A stretch of 64,000 bases of DNA from Norana najaformis. Taxonomy: Eukaryota; Annelida; Clitellata; Crassiclitellata; Hormogastridae. The position numbers and the translations under genes were made by a program. The DNA is taken from the NCBI GenBank assembly GCA_964023275.1, contig OZ029917.1:18726787-18790786 (forward strand), read 5' to 3'. The notes beneath the pieces were generated by a model, which was not told the DNA's origin, did no database searches, and saw only the letters and a program-made list of their open reading frames with translations. Positions 23,401 through 35,475 of the stretch are shown here, piece after piece. Positions within the stretch are counted from its first letter, which is position 1, and every line of letters begins with the position of its first letter.

Positions 23401-24735
23401 GTAATAACCTTTGGCCAATGACCTCCCGGCCAATGACCCCCGGCCAATAATTCCAGGCCATCACCACCAATAATCAATCAGTTTGAAACCCCCAGGGCAA
23501 TGACCCCTTCTTCAGTAAAACAATACCCGCCCCGTTAATAATCCCCTGGCCAATAACCACTAAACTTAACAAGCAAGCAAATGAAGAATATATTCAACAA
23601 GTTTCTATTTCTTTTAAACATAAATTTCTAATGATAAATTGAAATTAACAACAGTTTAGATAATTCAGTTAATGAGAAATGTGTGCGATTCGGATATTAG
23701 AGAAAATTTCGCAGTCCTTATGGCTGGTGATAATTTGATTGCATCTAACTTAGTTCTACTTTTGCGGTTGGTTCAAAATCCGCCCGAAATTCGGAGTGCC
23801 TGCTTTAATGCGGAAATGCCATCCTTCAATCGAATTCTTTAATTAGCAACTTCCGGTGTTCAATGCAGAAGGCATCAACTGATGGCGCACCAAAACCAAG
23901 CCGTAATCAAGTCATAACATGTGGGCTTATTAAACGCTAATTAAACTTTATATGCAGACACTGATTCTACACTAGATAAGCCTGACTTGACGTCAACCGA
24001 CTTGAACTTATATTTATCTACACGTATTATATAACAATTCTCTTGCAGTTTGATAGGTGGAATTTATAGACTTATGAAATAAGAGGTTGTATATTATTTT
24101 AATAGCTATTAGGCTATCAACCGAGCAATTAGTAAGTCAGAATTGCATCTGGAAATGAGGTCGTTGGCCGGTGATTTAACTGTGCATTGAGCTGACTACT
24201 TGAATGGAGCCCGGTGGCTTAATACTAAATCGACATCTTTATTTGTTTCTTATTTAAATATATCTAAATACATTAAATTCTTCAACTCCAGCTTCATTGT
24301 TTATTTTAAATCATCAAAGATTTGATTGCTCGATTTGATTTTTCGTCGACAAATCGACTAGCCACCGTCGTAGTAAACCTAATATCATAATTATTTGTTG
24401 CAATGAACTCCCTTCGAAATGGTGTGGTAAATTCGAGTACATTAATTTAATGTAAATATTGAAAGAGCACTATAATAATTTACTCATTTGTCACTAAGCC
24501 CGCTTTTGGCGCACACTTATTAATTCTCCCTAGTAGGATATTTTTGACTTCGTTAGCACTTCTCTTGATCTATTATCACATTTTAAACATGCTTTAATAG
24601 ATATATAATGGAAATTTGGTGGTTATTGGCCAGAGGGTTTTAAATTGGGAGTATTTTCCTGGAGGTTATTTGCCCATGTGTGGTTTTTGCCCGAGGGTTT
24701 ATTTTAGGAGTTATTGGCAGGGGATTATTGGCCTG
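23401..24735. mobile_element. 1.33-kb element with long degenerate inverted repeats (copy A)
   Basis: The left end (23401-23560) repeats GGCCAATGACCCCC-like units: TTTGGCCAATGACCTCC, CGGCCAATGACCCCC, CGGCCAATAATTCC and CCTGGCCAATAACCAC. The right end (24611-24735) carries the reverse complements: GGTGGTTATTGGCCAGAGGG, GGAGGTTATTTGCCC, GGAGTTATTGGCAGGGG and ATTATTGGCC. The interior has no long ORF and includes a minus-strand LINE tail (about 23855-23925). It looks like a non-autonomous DNA element with subterminal repeats. The exact tips and target duplication were not found. Confidence 0.6.
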
Positions 24736-25299
24736 ATATCCAACTATATGGAAATTTCTAAGGGATTGATGACGAAGCAAAGCAGGGACGAAGTTATCAA
24801 TATTGCAAGCATCCCTTTGGCCGTCAATCTAAGCAAATACGACTCCGTTGTAACACACAGAGATCTGAATATATTGACCAATTAGACGCTTTCTTGTGGA
24901 TTCGTGCTTATTTATCTTCATCAGCTTATCTTTGTCGCACCTCTTCAGATCTGCCAGGCAGCCATGTTTCAGCGCCATGGGATGTTCTGATGCTATATAA
25001 TTAGTTAGATCTATGTTATTTATACACTTCTTTAGGACTTGATATTATTAAACTCATCTTGATTTGCTATATCATTTATTAGACGATTCCAACAGTTGAC
25101 CTGCGAGTAACAATTTGAGAGAATTTGTTAATAAACAGTCTATGGCGTTAGAAGCGTGACACTCTATGGATTGGAGCTGTTAACTGAAGGCATTCAATCA
25201 TATATGGACATGCACAAAATGAACGAAGAAGTTCAGTTGGACAGAACATAGAACCCATGATGAAGTGCTGGACTGAAGCAGTTGGAAAGGACTGCGGTG

Positions 25300-25820
25300 A
25301 GCATCATATGTCACATGTATAACTGTGATTGCGGGGTTGATCAAGAAGCTACAGTGTGCAGAATGCTGCAGCTGGGTTTATTGCAAGGGTGTGGAAGTTT
25401 GACCACATCGCCGCTGTACTTCGCGATCTGCACTGGCTGCCCGTTCGCAAGAGAATTCCCTTCAAATTGGCGACAAAGGTCTACATGGAATGGCATCAAC
25501 ATATTTAGCCAAAGATTGTGTGCCAGCTTCTTCAGTTTCCAGTCGGTATCGATTGCGTTCTGGAAAAAGCAACGACCTGGTATGATGCGAAAAGTCACTG
25601 GTACACATAAAAGAACATAGGCTGCATCCGGCCCAACGGTCGGGTATGCGCTGTCCGTAGAACTTCTATAGAAAGTTTCAGAAATAAATTGAAGACTTAC
25701 ATGCTTGTTTCATCTGTCAGAGCATTTGCGGTATATTTAGTACTATTAAACTGCGCTCTATAAATCTTGTTAAACTTATGATGATGATGATGACGACGAT
25801 GATATGATGATGATCACAAC
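25300..25820 (+). pseudogene. CR1/L2-like LINE 3' end (copy A)
   Basis: Across frames: MLQLGLLQGCGSL with the shifted LHWLPVRKRIPFKLATKV, MASTYLAKDCVPASSVSSRY and RLRSGKSNDLV, then IESFRNKLKTYMLVS and a stop. The 3' untranslated end GCTCTATAAATCTTGTTAAA leads into a (GAT)n microsatellite at 25778-25812, a normal CR1/L2 terminus. The copy B version (37960-38210) keeps the frame better. It is a separate insertion from the minus-strand LINE of intron 1. Confidence 0.8.
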
Positions 25821-25877
25821 AATAATAATAATAAACTGGAGCAATGAACCGAATGGGGTACTTGGTATTTTATGGCT

Positions 25878-26005
25878 ATTCAATCTTCAGGACAGAGTAC
25901 AGAATGGAAGAACTACACGAGCTATGCTACTAAATTTTATGACCGTCAAAGGAGGTAAGTACGGCGAATTATAAGACAAAGTACAACAGAGAGGAGAATG
26001 GCGTC
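25878..26005. repeat. Dispersed repeat of about 125 bp (copy A)
   Basis: TCAGGACAGAGTACAGAATG, GAAGAACTACACGAGCTATG and CTACTAAATTTTATGACC recur at 38508-38635 (copy B) and, diverged, at 41965-42092. All three follow the 3' end of a LINE or SINE. The class is unknown. Confidence 0.65.
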
Positions 26006-26715
26006 GTTGGATTCGTGGACCTTCCTAGCAACAAAGCATCACAGATGACGACCATCGAGCTTCTGCTCTCGTCCTGCTGTCAATCTGAGACACTTGGCTT
26101 ATAGTATGAGGACGGATTCAGGAGGAGCCTCGACGGTCATAATCGCCCATCTGAATTCAGAAAACCAGGCGTGTAAGGACGAATCCACTCGGCCTCAGGT
26201 CCCCTCCCCTCATCTCAGATGGGGAAGGGCATGGCAGGACTGACCGTTGGATCCGCCTTTGGCTTAGTAATGCAATTTAATGTATAGAGGCCGATTTTAC
26301 ATACACCAAATACCGCTCGCATTACATTACGTGACTTGTTGATAAAATTGTACAACCAGGAGCTACATGAGGTGTAGAAGAAGGGCTGTCACATCAGCAG
26401 CGCTCCTTTGAAGACCGGTTGATGACATGAGGCGAATACAATAACTGTTCAAATATCTTGCCCTACTTTTGTCCTCTCTCTCTCCGTCCCTCTGCATATG
26501 GCGTGTCGTAAACTTTCGGCCAAGAATACATGGACTCCGTCATTTGAAGCAACCTGAGTTCCCCTAATGAATTACGAATGGCGTGGAAATTGTATCTTAA
26601 GGCTAGCACATACACGAACCTGGTAACCGGTCGTGGCAAGAAATGCCCGCCCGGTGTAATAATTTCGCGTTTTATTGCCATTCGCGGACGCGGAAGACCA
26701 CGTGCCGGCCGCCAC

Positions 26716-26762
26716 TGGCGGTCAGTGGCGGTCAGTGGCGGTCAGTGGCGGTCAGTTGCGGC
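26716..26762. repeat. 10-bp tandem repeat GGCGGTCAGT (copy A)
   Basis: About five units of GGCGGTCAGT. The copy B counterpart (39343-39390) is a mix of GGCGGCCACT and GGCGGTCAGT units, so the array differs between the copies. Confidence 0.85.
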
Positions 26763-26854
26763 CAGCATCCGAAAGATTCGACATTCATGAATAATTTGCA
26801 GTGTGTGTGCCTCCGGAACTAACGCGACAAATCTATGTCCGGTAAAAGGGCACG

Positions 26855-27110
26855 GAGAGAGAAACAGAGAGACAGAGAGACAGAGACAGAGGGACAGAGA
26901 CAGAGGGACAGAGAGATTCAGAGACGGATCAATGAACAGTAATGAAGAAGGCATGGAGTAAGAAGGGAGGGCATAAGACATGAAGGTAGGAAGGAACGAA
27001 CGAACGAAGGAAATAAGGAACGAAAGAACGAATGAACGAAGGAAGGAATGAAGGAGGGAACGAAGGAACCAAGGAATAGGGAAAAGGAAGGAAGGTTGGA
27101 GCTATGGAGG
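26855..27110. repeat. GACAGAGA and GAACGAAG simple repeats (copy A)
   Basis: (GACAGAGA)n, then (GAAC/GAAG/GAAT)n, then GGAAGGAAGG. In intron 1, 330 bp before exon 2. Confidence 0.85.
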
Positions 27111-27435
27111 GAGGGCCGGAGAGTAGATGATTAATTAATCTGAAATGATAATTACAACATCCAATAGCAATAGAAAAGGCTTGCTGCTTAATGCTGATAC
27201 GATGTTTCCAGGCTTACAGACAACAACGAACGAAGATGGAAAATGAGTTCCAGAATGAATTATTAAAAGTTGTATATGCTTTGAGATACACAAACATGAA
27301 AAAGCTTGAATAGCCACTGTCGCATCATAAAATAGACTGACGGAAGGACAGACGGACGGACGGACGGGCGGAAGTACTGACGGACCAACCGACCGACTGG
27401 CTGGCTGGCTGACTTAGATGGTGGCTATGTTTCAG

Positions 27436-27554
27436 ACGTTCATGGTCGTTGCGAAGGACAAGACGATCTTCCGGTTCAGTGCATCGAACGCACTCTTCAT
27501 CCTCAGTCCATTCAACCCCGTCCGACGATTTGTCATCTACCTTCTCACTCATCC
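27436..27554 (+). CDS. Voltage-gated sodium channel alpha subunit, coding exon 2 (copy A)
   Basis: Encodes residues 101-139 plus two bases of Pro140: [20 protein letters not shown], then [12 protein letters not shown] and VIYLLTH. This is the hallmark pre-S1 segment (T-F-x-V, IFRFSA, PFNPxR). The acceptor is TATGTTTCAG at 27435. The exon does not end at a GT: the ATATCCTTTG that starts at 27555 is the U12-type AT-AC donor consensus. Ending there gives 119 bp and phase 2, equal to vertebrate SCN exon 2 as I recall it. Reading on to the next GT would add residues with no family match. Confidence 0.92.
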
Positions 27555-27564
27555 ATATCCTTTG
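27555..27564 (+). other. U12-type AT-AC 5' splice site (copy A)
   Basis: ATATCCTTTG immediately after CATCC. It matches the U12 AT-AC donor consensus (ATATCCTT). It is identical in copy B at 40188, which is the copy next to exon 3. Confidence 0.9.
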
Positions 27565-27902
27565 CCAGTTCAAGGTTCAGCTTAAGGGATCTAAAAAACA
27601 TATAATAATTTATAGAATCTGTGCACATAATCAATTGTCCCAATTGTCTACCAAGTGACTTACTGCATTGCTAACTGGATTGAACAACCAAATGATTGAT
27701 CGAACCAACCAACGAAAGGAAGAAAGATCTAGCAGCATGTAGGCACTGAAGTTCTAAAATGAACAAAACTTTATTGATCACCTTTTGAAATTCATGTAAA
27801 TTATCGTCTAAGATAACATTACGTGAATGAAAGGGATATCTCAAAAGGCCCACATCTCTCGCTAACCGAGTCGCTCTTTTTCTAAAGTATATTCTCAGTC
27901 CT

Positions 27903-28290
27903 GGCCTGGTTAGCTCATTGGTTAAACCGTATACGTCAAGGCGCCTCTGCATTCAGGCGTGACTTTCCTGGTTCGCATAATCTAATCAAATCTAATCTAA
28001 CGACTTCTATAGCATCGTTACTGTAATACCCAGGGGCATCAGTCGATGGTCGCTTCAAGTCATAATCGCAGCCAAAATTATAATCCGTTGGAGAAGCCGA
28101 TCGAATTCTGAAATACCGATAGTGGCTATATTTAAGAGAGTTTAATCTTGGGCTAACACCGTCCATGCACGGGGACCTTTAATGGCGTGGCGCCCATTCA
28201 AACAGGCAGCGGTGGTGAAGGATCTTACCCGATGAATTCATTGCAAAATGAGCAGGGTCGAGGCCATGCGGTTGCTATGCTAAAGCCAAG
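27903..28290 (+). mobile_element. tRNA-derived SINE, family 1 (copy A)
   Basis: The head GGCCTGGTTAGCTCATTGGT resembles a Pol III A box region and GGTTCGCATAATC a weak B box. The body has GCCATGCACGGGGACC-like sequence, GTGGCGCCCATTCAAACAGG, CAGCGGTGGTGAAGGATCTT and GAGCAGGGTCGAGGCCATGC. Relatives lie inverted at 44460-44580, 48820-48990, 49735-49815 and 60568-60812. An (AATCT)n-like expansion sits inside this copy. Confidence 0.75.
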
Positions 28291-28316
28291 CTTTGTTACT
28301 GACAGCGTGAAAACAG

Positions 28317-28326
28317 NNNNNNNNNN
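28317..28326. other. Assembly gap (10 N) at the junction of the two copies
   Basis: Ten N lie exactly between the last base of copy A and the first base of copy B. A fixed short N run is how assemblers mark a join of unknown size. Confidence 0.98.
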
Positions 28327-29177
28327 TTGTGAATGTGTTTTTGAGCGCCGTCACTTTATATATAGTTTCTATGTGTACATGTTTCGTGAAACTAAAGCTC
28401 TTGATCCGATCACATGAACGAATATTATCAAAAACTCGAGAATCTCGTATCCTTTCCGTCCTACATAGCATTCGGCTGTGTATGCTATTTCGTGTTTAAT
28501 CCTAATATTATAATCTCATCCAAAGACTTCTAAAGCGCCGTCATAATAATGCCTACAGCATCAGAATAAATGAATATCTAATAAATGTCTATCCATCACA
28601 TTGTGCCACAAAGTCCCGTGGCATGGTTGCCTCACTCCGGCAGTAACACGAAAACTGTTCTTGGCAAGGGGAGGATTTTCTCTGCATCTGGGCTTTTTGA
28701 GTGTCTGTTATATTTCAAATGACGACTGCAGACTGTCAACATAGCCTACTTATCCTCCATTTTCTTGCATCTCTGTCTCACTGAAATGACCTGTTGAAAT
28801 TTAGCGGATTGCAAATGGGAATTGGCGTATGATAAAGGCGTTAAAGAAGTTAAACTGATTAGATGATATATATCGTCCATCGTATAATCACAAGCCTATG
28901 TTTCATAATGACTACGTGTGGAGTGTTTTTGCTAACAGCAGATCTAGCCTAATAGACATATTACTTTTTTAATTTCTATGGTGTGCTGGGCGTGTACGTA
29001 TGTGTGTGGGTGGGCGGGTATATTATTTGCCAGTACACATATATATTACTGTATTTCCAGGGTGCGATGTGTAGGAGAATTCCATTTTGTGCAGATTATC
29101 TTCCTCATAAAATTCAATCTTGCTCATAGGTCTGTCATCCATCGCTGCCAGCCGGAGCTATATTTAGGCCATATAAA

Positions 29178-29227
<50 letters not shown>

Positions 29228-29346
29228 TATGTAGTCAGTCAATCAGTGTTTAATATCCGAGCGGATGTTAGCTTGTTATTGGATATCTAGTTGTTTACGT
29301 TTTGTCCCATCAGATGGGCCGCCAGCAGTGACACTCAGATTGCAGA

Positions 29347-29490
29347 TGTAGACCCAAAGACTGCTGTCCGCGCCGCCGTCGCCATCGTATCAAGTCTTTA
29401 GCTCTGCGTCTGTACGTCACATCCGGTTTCCGCTGTGCCTGAATAATAATGAGCCGATCTCCTTATACGTCGCGCGATCAGCTTGTGCAT
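29347..29490 (+). promoter_or_regulatory. CpG-rich segment upstream of exon 1, copy B
   Basis: Counterpart of 16755-16895 with only a few substitutions (for example GTCGCCATCG for GTCGCCGTCG). The same TACGTCA and CATCCGG cores are present. Confidence 0.3.
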
Positions 29491-30068
29491 ACATGCGAGA
29501 TGCAGCAGGAGGGCAAGAGAAGCGAGCTGCTTTTAGGCCTCCTATCTTGTGTGGTCGATTAAACATTGTGCCGAATGCTTCGAAATTCTTGTTGAAACAG
29601 GTGGTTAACGTAGGCTATGTTGCAGTCTGCTACGGTCTGGATTCGAACCCCGGTGAATTGTTCAAAACTGGAAATTCGTTGTGAATTCGAGAGACTCGCG
29701 AAAGACGGCAGTGCTGAAATGGGAATGCGCTCGGTCTGTGCTTCAGCCGAAAGCTGATGCAAAATACAAACAACTTCCAATGATTCATCTCGATCTCATC
29801 TAAACTGCATGGACTAAAAAGAGAATCATCCGAAAATGGCTGAAGGAAACGAGATCTGCATGATGCTCTGTTGAAAAGTAATTTTCGTTTGCAGGTGGTT
29901 CCCTCTGCAGGAAATGAATTCCTTTTACCAGTTGGCTGTCTCTCAGATGAAACTACAATTGCAATATACTTCATCTGGCATCTTACCAAGTTTTCCCCAT
30001 GTAGTATTTCCTTTAAGCGTTAGTCTCCCTCCTGACTGAGACGTTTAATCTTAAATCTGTTACTGCAG

Positions 30069-30102
30069 GTGCATGGTTTAGGCCTTCGCAGCTAGACAGT
30101 CA
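30069..30102 (+). other. 5' UTR part of exon 1 with a minimal upstream ORF, copy B
   Basis: Identical to copy A: acceptor TACTGCAG ending at 30068, ATG GTT TAG at 30073-30081, start codon at 30103. Confidence 0.6.
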
Positions 30103-30402
30103 ATGGCGTTGATGTACAGCGATCAGCCGCTTGGACCAACTTACTTCCGCCTCTTTACCAAGGAGTCTTTGACGAAGATCCAGCGCCGGATCGAAGATGA
30201 GCGCCAGGCCAAGCTCGTTGCCAAGGAGACGGAAGATGGAACGCAACAACAGCAACAGCAAGAGAAGAAAGACGACGACCGTCTGCAGCCGAATCCAGCC
30301 TTGGAAGCTGGAAGGACGCTACCATCAAGACTCGGAGAATTCCCGCCAGAGCTCTATGGAAAGCCAATCGAAGACCTCGACGAGTACTACTATAACAAAT
30401 AT
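30103..30402 (+). CDS. Voltage-gated sodium channel alpha subunit, coding exon 1 (copy B)
   Basis: Encodes the same 100 residues as 17511-17810, with the same acceptor, start and TAT|GTAAGC donor. A normal transcript can use only one of the two. Copy B is the one contiguous, without a gap, with exons 3-13, so it is the better choice for a gene model. If the duplication were real, the gene would hold two first coding exons and two second exons, and splicing A1-A2-B1-B2 would put an N-terminus inside the protein. That is implausible for a channel and supports an assembly explanation. Confidence 0.93.
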
Positions 30403-30447
30403 GTAAGCCAATCAATTGATCAACAGATAAATTCTTCAATCAGCGAA

Positions 30448-30842
30448 CGAATGAATGAATGAATGAATCAACGAAGGAAGGAGGAAAGTAAGAAAGAAAG
30501 GAAGGAAGGAGCGAAGGAACGAATGCACGAATTATTCAGTTTATCTATCCACGTATCTATTTGTCTATGTATCTAGGTAAATGTCTTTTATCTATCTATC
30601 TATCTATCTGTCTGTCTGTCTGTCTGTCTGTCTGTAGGCCTGTCTATCTGTCTATCTACCTATCTATCCATCCATCCATCCATCCATCTACCCATCCATC
30701 CATCCATCCATCCATCCATCCATCCATCCATCCATCTATCAATCTATCATTCCATCCATCTATCCCTCCGGTCGTCCGTCCGTCCATCCATCTGTCTGTC
30801 TGTCTGCCTGTCTGTTTGTCTATCTATCTACATGCATCTATC
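30448..30842. repeat. Complex simple-repeat tract (GAAT, GAAG, CTGT, CATC), copy B
   Basis: As in copy A, but with fewer GAAT units, longer CTGT and more CATC units. These are length variants expected between alleles. Confidence 0.9.
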
Positions 30843-31554
30843 AACCATTCAGCCGCAGATTAACAGGTAAATCAATCAACCAGTCTCGAAGAACTCAATC
30901 AGTAAGATTGTTTTGCTAGTTTTCTTCCATCCATAGGCTTTCTTCGGTACTTTTATTCCTTCAATTATGGCTATTCCTTTTATATTTATTCTCTTAATAA
31001 ATTCTTTGTTCACATTTTCATTCAGTCCTTAATTTAATGTTAAATTTAATTATTTTACATTCATTCGATCATCCTTGTATTCACTCAGTCACTCATTATT
31101 TCTTGAGTGTTGTCTGTTGAGATGGATTGGTTCAAGCCTAATGAGATCTATTTAGCAATGCATTTGTCAATTAGGTTGATTAATTCAGTAGCCATAGTAT
31201 GGCACTAAAAAAGAACATTTAAAATTAATAATGGACCAGAAGATAATTGCGGATCAGTAGAACGGTGTATTTCTTTTTAATAAATTTCGGATTGAATGAA
31301 CAGAAGTCTGACTGCGCCCCATGAAATCAGGTGGGTTTCGATAAAGTCTTAATAGGTTTCGCGTAAATAGCTTTACACTAAAGTAGGTTAGACGACTTCT
31401 ATGTGTGCGAAGATTTTTCTCTGGATTGGATTTTCGTTGTTTATATTGAAAGGTAACGATCAAGGAAATGCTGTTTGTTCATCGTCAACGAGAATTATGC
31501 ATTTGATGTCCGAGCCGGAATCCATTAAGCGACTTGCCCTAATGCTTGTCTTTG

Positions 31555-31770
31555 TACCTGTATGTCTGTCTGTCTCTCTGTATAACAGCCTTCCTTCCAA
31601 CCTGCTTGCCTGCCTGCCTGAATTTCTGTCTGTCTTTTTATGGATCTGCCTGCCTGACTGTCTGTATATATATTTTTTTTTGTTCTTTTGTCCGTATGAT
31701 TGTCTGTCTGTTCGTTTGTCTGTCTGTCCGTTTGTCTGTCTGTTCGTTTGCCTGTCTGTTTGTCAAGCTG
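31555..31770. repeat. CTGT/CTGC simple repeat, copy B
   Basis: Counterpart of 18945-19165, with one GCCTGCCTGCGT-type segment missing. Confidence 0.85.
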
Positions 31771-31959
31771 TGTCCGCGGATAAAAAGTCTTCGTCGTCGT
31801 GTGGGGCTATAGTCCAATTAGTAGGTGATGGTCGGAATGAAGACGCCCGTGTGTACAGTCCAGCTATGGATTTCGCAGCTAACAACAAACCATAAAAGAT
31901 CCGTTTAAAACCCGGCGACGGTTTAACGCCGAGGCTTTTACGAAGCGACCCCAGCTCCC

Positions 31960-32365
31960 TCCTCCTCTCCCTCTCTGTCTCTGTTCTTGTCTGTCTGAGT
32001 TCCACCGTCCCTGTCTTACTTTACCTGCCCCTAAGTCTCTGTCATTTTCCCTTTCTGTCTTTTCCTCAGCACCTCTTCCAGCTTCCTCTTCTGTCTTGAT
32101 ATCTATTTTTCTTTCCATCAGAGTTTCACGCTCTCTGCCTCACTCCCTGCCTCACTCCCTGCCTCCCTCCCTGCCTCTCTGCCTCTTTCTCTCTCTCCTT
32201 CTCTGTTTCCTTCCCTCCATCCCTCCCTCTTTGTCTCCCTTCCTTTCTTCTTCCCTCTCTTCCTCGCTTTCTAACTACCTTCCTTTCTCTTCTCTACTTA
32301 GCTCTTCCATCTATCTCCCCTGCCCTTCTCCATTCCTCCCTCCTTCCATCTGTTCCCGTCTCGCG
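31960..32365. repeat. Pyrimidine-rich CTCC/CTTC low-complexity tract, copy B
   Basis: Counterpart of 19355-19760. It is followed at 32610-32628 by a C homopolymer clearly longer than in copy A (near 20007). Confidence 0.8.
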
Positions 32366-33539
32366 CCATATCTGGCGGTTCCACTTCCGTTTTATGACCT
32401 ACACACGAAGGCGTCTTTTAGTGATCATCTCGTTGCTCCTCTGATCCCGGTCGTCTTAAGTGCCGATCTTTGCACGACTGCTTCCAGCTTCCTTGCAGCA
32501 CAGCCAAGTGCCACGCATATCTCTCAGCCTTCCCCCGCCGCCCCTAGTGTCGCTTATCTCCCCAAACGCACGCAGTGGCCCCTCTTTGATTCCATACTGT
32601 GCTCATCAACCCCCCCCCCCCCCCCCCGATCATCCTTCAACTGCTGCGCCTACCTGCCATTTTCAATTGATGTGATTGGCTATGTGGGCTTCATATGGCT
32701 TCCTATTTCGTCGACAGGGTTGCCAACTCTAGAGAACCCAATTCTGTGAGAAATTTCACTGATCGTTACCCCAGCCAAACCCTTGAAACACAGCTCGGGT
32801 CAGGGAGCGCAGTGCTCTCCAGACTCCTAGCAACGAATTCATTTTGGCAGAATACTAAATGGGCCACCACCATGATGCTCCTCTAAGACAATATGCTCGC
32901 CCCTCAGTCTCCCTCCCCATCAAGACGAAGGGGAGCTGTATCAGACACTGAGTAAAAAAACTAACAGTTGTTCAACACTGTTAAAATTTATCTGTAAAAA
33001 TCTGTACCCTATTACAATTTAACAAAAGTTAATGTATAAAAAAGAAATTACTGTAAACTAGCTGCTTGATTTGATTATTTCCACAAGTATTCGCTTACTC
33101 GCTTACTTACAAGTATTCGCTTAATTTACAATGTCCATTAAACTGTGAAAGACTTGCCAATTTATTTTGAAGTAGACTATAATAAAAATGTTTAAGATTA
33201 ATTAATTACAAAATAGGTTATTTTGATAGTTTATGACTCACCTGTAATTAGCTTATATAATTAATTCATCCAGTTTCCTCCAATTTACACTTTTGGGAAC
33301 AGATTTTTGATTTTGTTTTCTAAATTGCATTTTCAGGCCGTTGAGCAGACTCCACAAATTTCGGAGATTTTAGCAGATGTACGTGAAATTGCCACAGGGA
33401 AGCTAAAAACTGTTAATGACTTGCAGTTCGGCTGTCGCTCAGTTCTTTGGCAATTCCTTTCTTGTGTCTGCCTCTGGTCAATGCTGCAAAACGTACTCTC
33501 ACAAGCTCACCTGTGCGCGCCGACATTTGACATTGTAAA

Positions 33540-35475
33540 GCACCCTTGAAGTAATCTGCTATTGATGAAGCTGTATAAGTGTCGTAATTACAATTACAAT
33601 TACCACTTAGAAACAGGAATTTATAATACAAAAGTAACTAAACTAACTTCAGCATTTCTTTTCCACAGTTTGTCTCTCCTTCTCTGTGTAAAAATTCCTA
33701 CCGCCTCACTACGGCCCGGTAACGAAGGGAACAAAGTGCAGAAGTCAATGAGGTAAAGGGGAGCAAAGCCAGCAACACAGTTGCGCATAAGCGTGAGGAT
33801 TATAAAATGACACACTGCTGGATGGGGAGTCAGTGAAGAGTGTCTCGAATATCGGACGAGATGTGGCCACATCTGGGAATGCTCCAAATGAGACGAGCAG
33901 CAGAGTTCAACACAGACTGAAGCTTAGCAATATTCGCTAGCGACAGGACAGTAAAGATGGCATTACCAAAGTCAACCCTGGTGCAAATTAGGGCATGGAC
34001 TAGAAAGGAGATAGCATGAAAGAAAAGAGTACGGCGAATGGTGCGGAGCTGACGAGGATGGTAAAAACAGGTATGAGAGTCGCTGTTAACATGAGCAGAT
34101 AGGGTCAGCTCCTGATCTAATACAACCCCGAAATCCCGGACTGTAGTAGAGAAGGAGACATCCGGAAATCTATGGCGTAAAGAGGAGAGATCAATCTTGG
34201 CAGATGAACTGGGTCTTGTTACAGTTCAAACAGAGGCGATTGGAGGACATCCAGAGGTCAAGGACAGAGGTGGCGTCAAGAATCCTCTGGACAAGGGCAG
34301 GGGCAGCCTCGGCCTGACCATGGGCATAAGCCTGGGTGTCGTCTGCATACTGTAAGACAGCAACACTCAGAGGGAGGAGGGTCCGAGCTAGACCAGAGAT
34401 ACATAAAATATGGAAGAGAGAAGCCAGCACGGAACCCTGGGGAAGACCAAAAAAGACGGAGGACCAGAGGGAACGCGAGAGCCCGAAGACTACAGATTGA
34501 AGGCGGTCTGAGAGGAATGACCGAAACCAGGTGATGGCAGAACCAGTGATGCCAAAGGATATCTCCAACCACTCCAATAGGATGGAATGGTTAACGGTGT
34601 CGAAACCAGCAGTAACATCGAAAAGGGCCAGAAGGGTGACCTGCCTACAATCGATAGCCCCAAATACGTCAGCAAGAAGGCGAGTCATGTGATTCGGTCG
34701 AATGACACTTCAGTTACCCAGGCTGAAGTGGAGGCATAAGAGAGTTAGTGTCGAGTGTGAGATAGCTGACAAGAGACACATCTTTCAAGGGGCTTGGAGA
34801 GAAAGGACAAGTTAGAAATAGAACGGTGATTAGAGGGGGGCACTAGGGTCAAGGCCCTGGGGCTTCAAAAAGAGAAAAACTACTGCACGCTAGTGGGAAG
34901 GCGCGAGTGAGCCCTCAGCCAAAGAAGTATTACACAATAAATGAAAAAACGAAATAAAGTCGTCAATAAATTCCTTAATTAGGAATGTCCAGTTAACAGG
35001 ACTTGGCTGATGAGTCCAGGAGGAGCACACGGACATTATCCAGCTATAAAGGGCTCCAACTAGGCAGCATGGAAGACGTGGAGGGAAAGAGGGAGGAGAC
35101 GAGATCTCAGGAGACTGACAAACAGAGTCGATTTTCTCACGCATATAGCTAAGGTAGTCCTTGGCCGTAAACGGAGGCTGAGCTGAAAAGCCGGAGGCGG
35201 TGGAGAGGCCAAGGACAGCAGAGATCGAACGGCAAAGTCGACGCGGATTATTCCTCTATCGATCGATCAGCGACTCCCAGTAGACCATCTCCTTTGCTCG
35301 GAACTCCCGATGCAGCTGAGCGGAGGTGATGAAGCCACTGTAGACGGTCAGCTGGGTTATGAATTCGACGATATCCTCGCTCAAGTCACCTGACGTTGCG
35401 ACGCAAGGTACCACCGGATCGATCAAACCATTGCGCCAGTGGCATTAAAACACCCGAAAAAGTCACTCCAGACGA
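33540..35475 (-). pseudogene. CR1/L2-like LINE, reverse transcriptase region (copy B)
   Basis: Counterpart of 20930-22860. The main frame (34688-34191) has FDVTAGFDTVNHSILLEWLE, FLSDRLQSVVFG, FFGLPQGSVLASLFHI and VLQYADDTQAYAH. It reads GLPQGS where copy A has GHPQGS, and LSDRLQS where copy A has LSDCLQS, so copy B is nearer the family consensus. A further frame (35144-34890) has MREKIDSVCQSPE and FIDDFISFFHLLCNTSLAEG, the region before RT block 1. It is still a pseudogene. Confidence 0.93.

Larger units (their letters stand above)
15731..28316. repeat. 12.6-kb duplicated block, copy A
   Basis: It begins at TTGTGAATGTGTTTTTGAGC and ends at GAGTGAAAACAG-like sequence just before the N run (final bases GCGTGAAAACAG). 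Every feature in it recurs in the same order and orientation in copy B at an offset of about 12.6 kb: coding exons 1 and 2, LINE, inverted-repeat element, LINE 3' end and SINE. Differences are scattered substitutions and microsatellite or homopolymer length changes. Exons 1 and 2 encode identical peptides in the two copies. Confidence 0.95.

Noticed and set aside
27555-27590. GT donor for exon 2 at AAG|GTTCAG or CCA|GTTCAA
   Set aside because: Either would add residues with no family match and would not fit exon 3. The AT-AC border gives the conserved 119-bp exon and correct frame.
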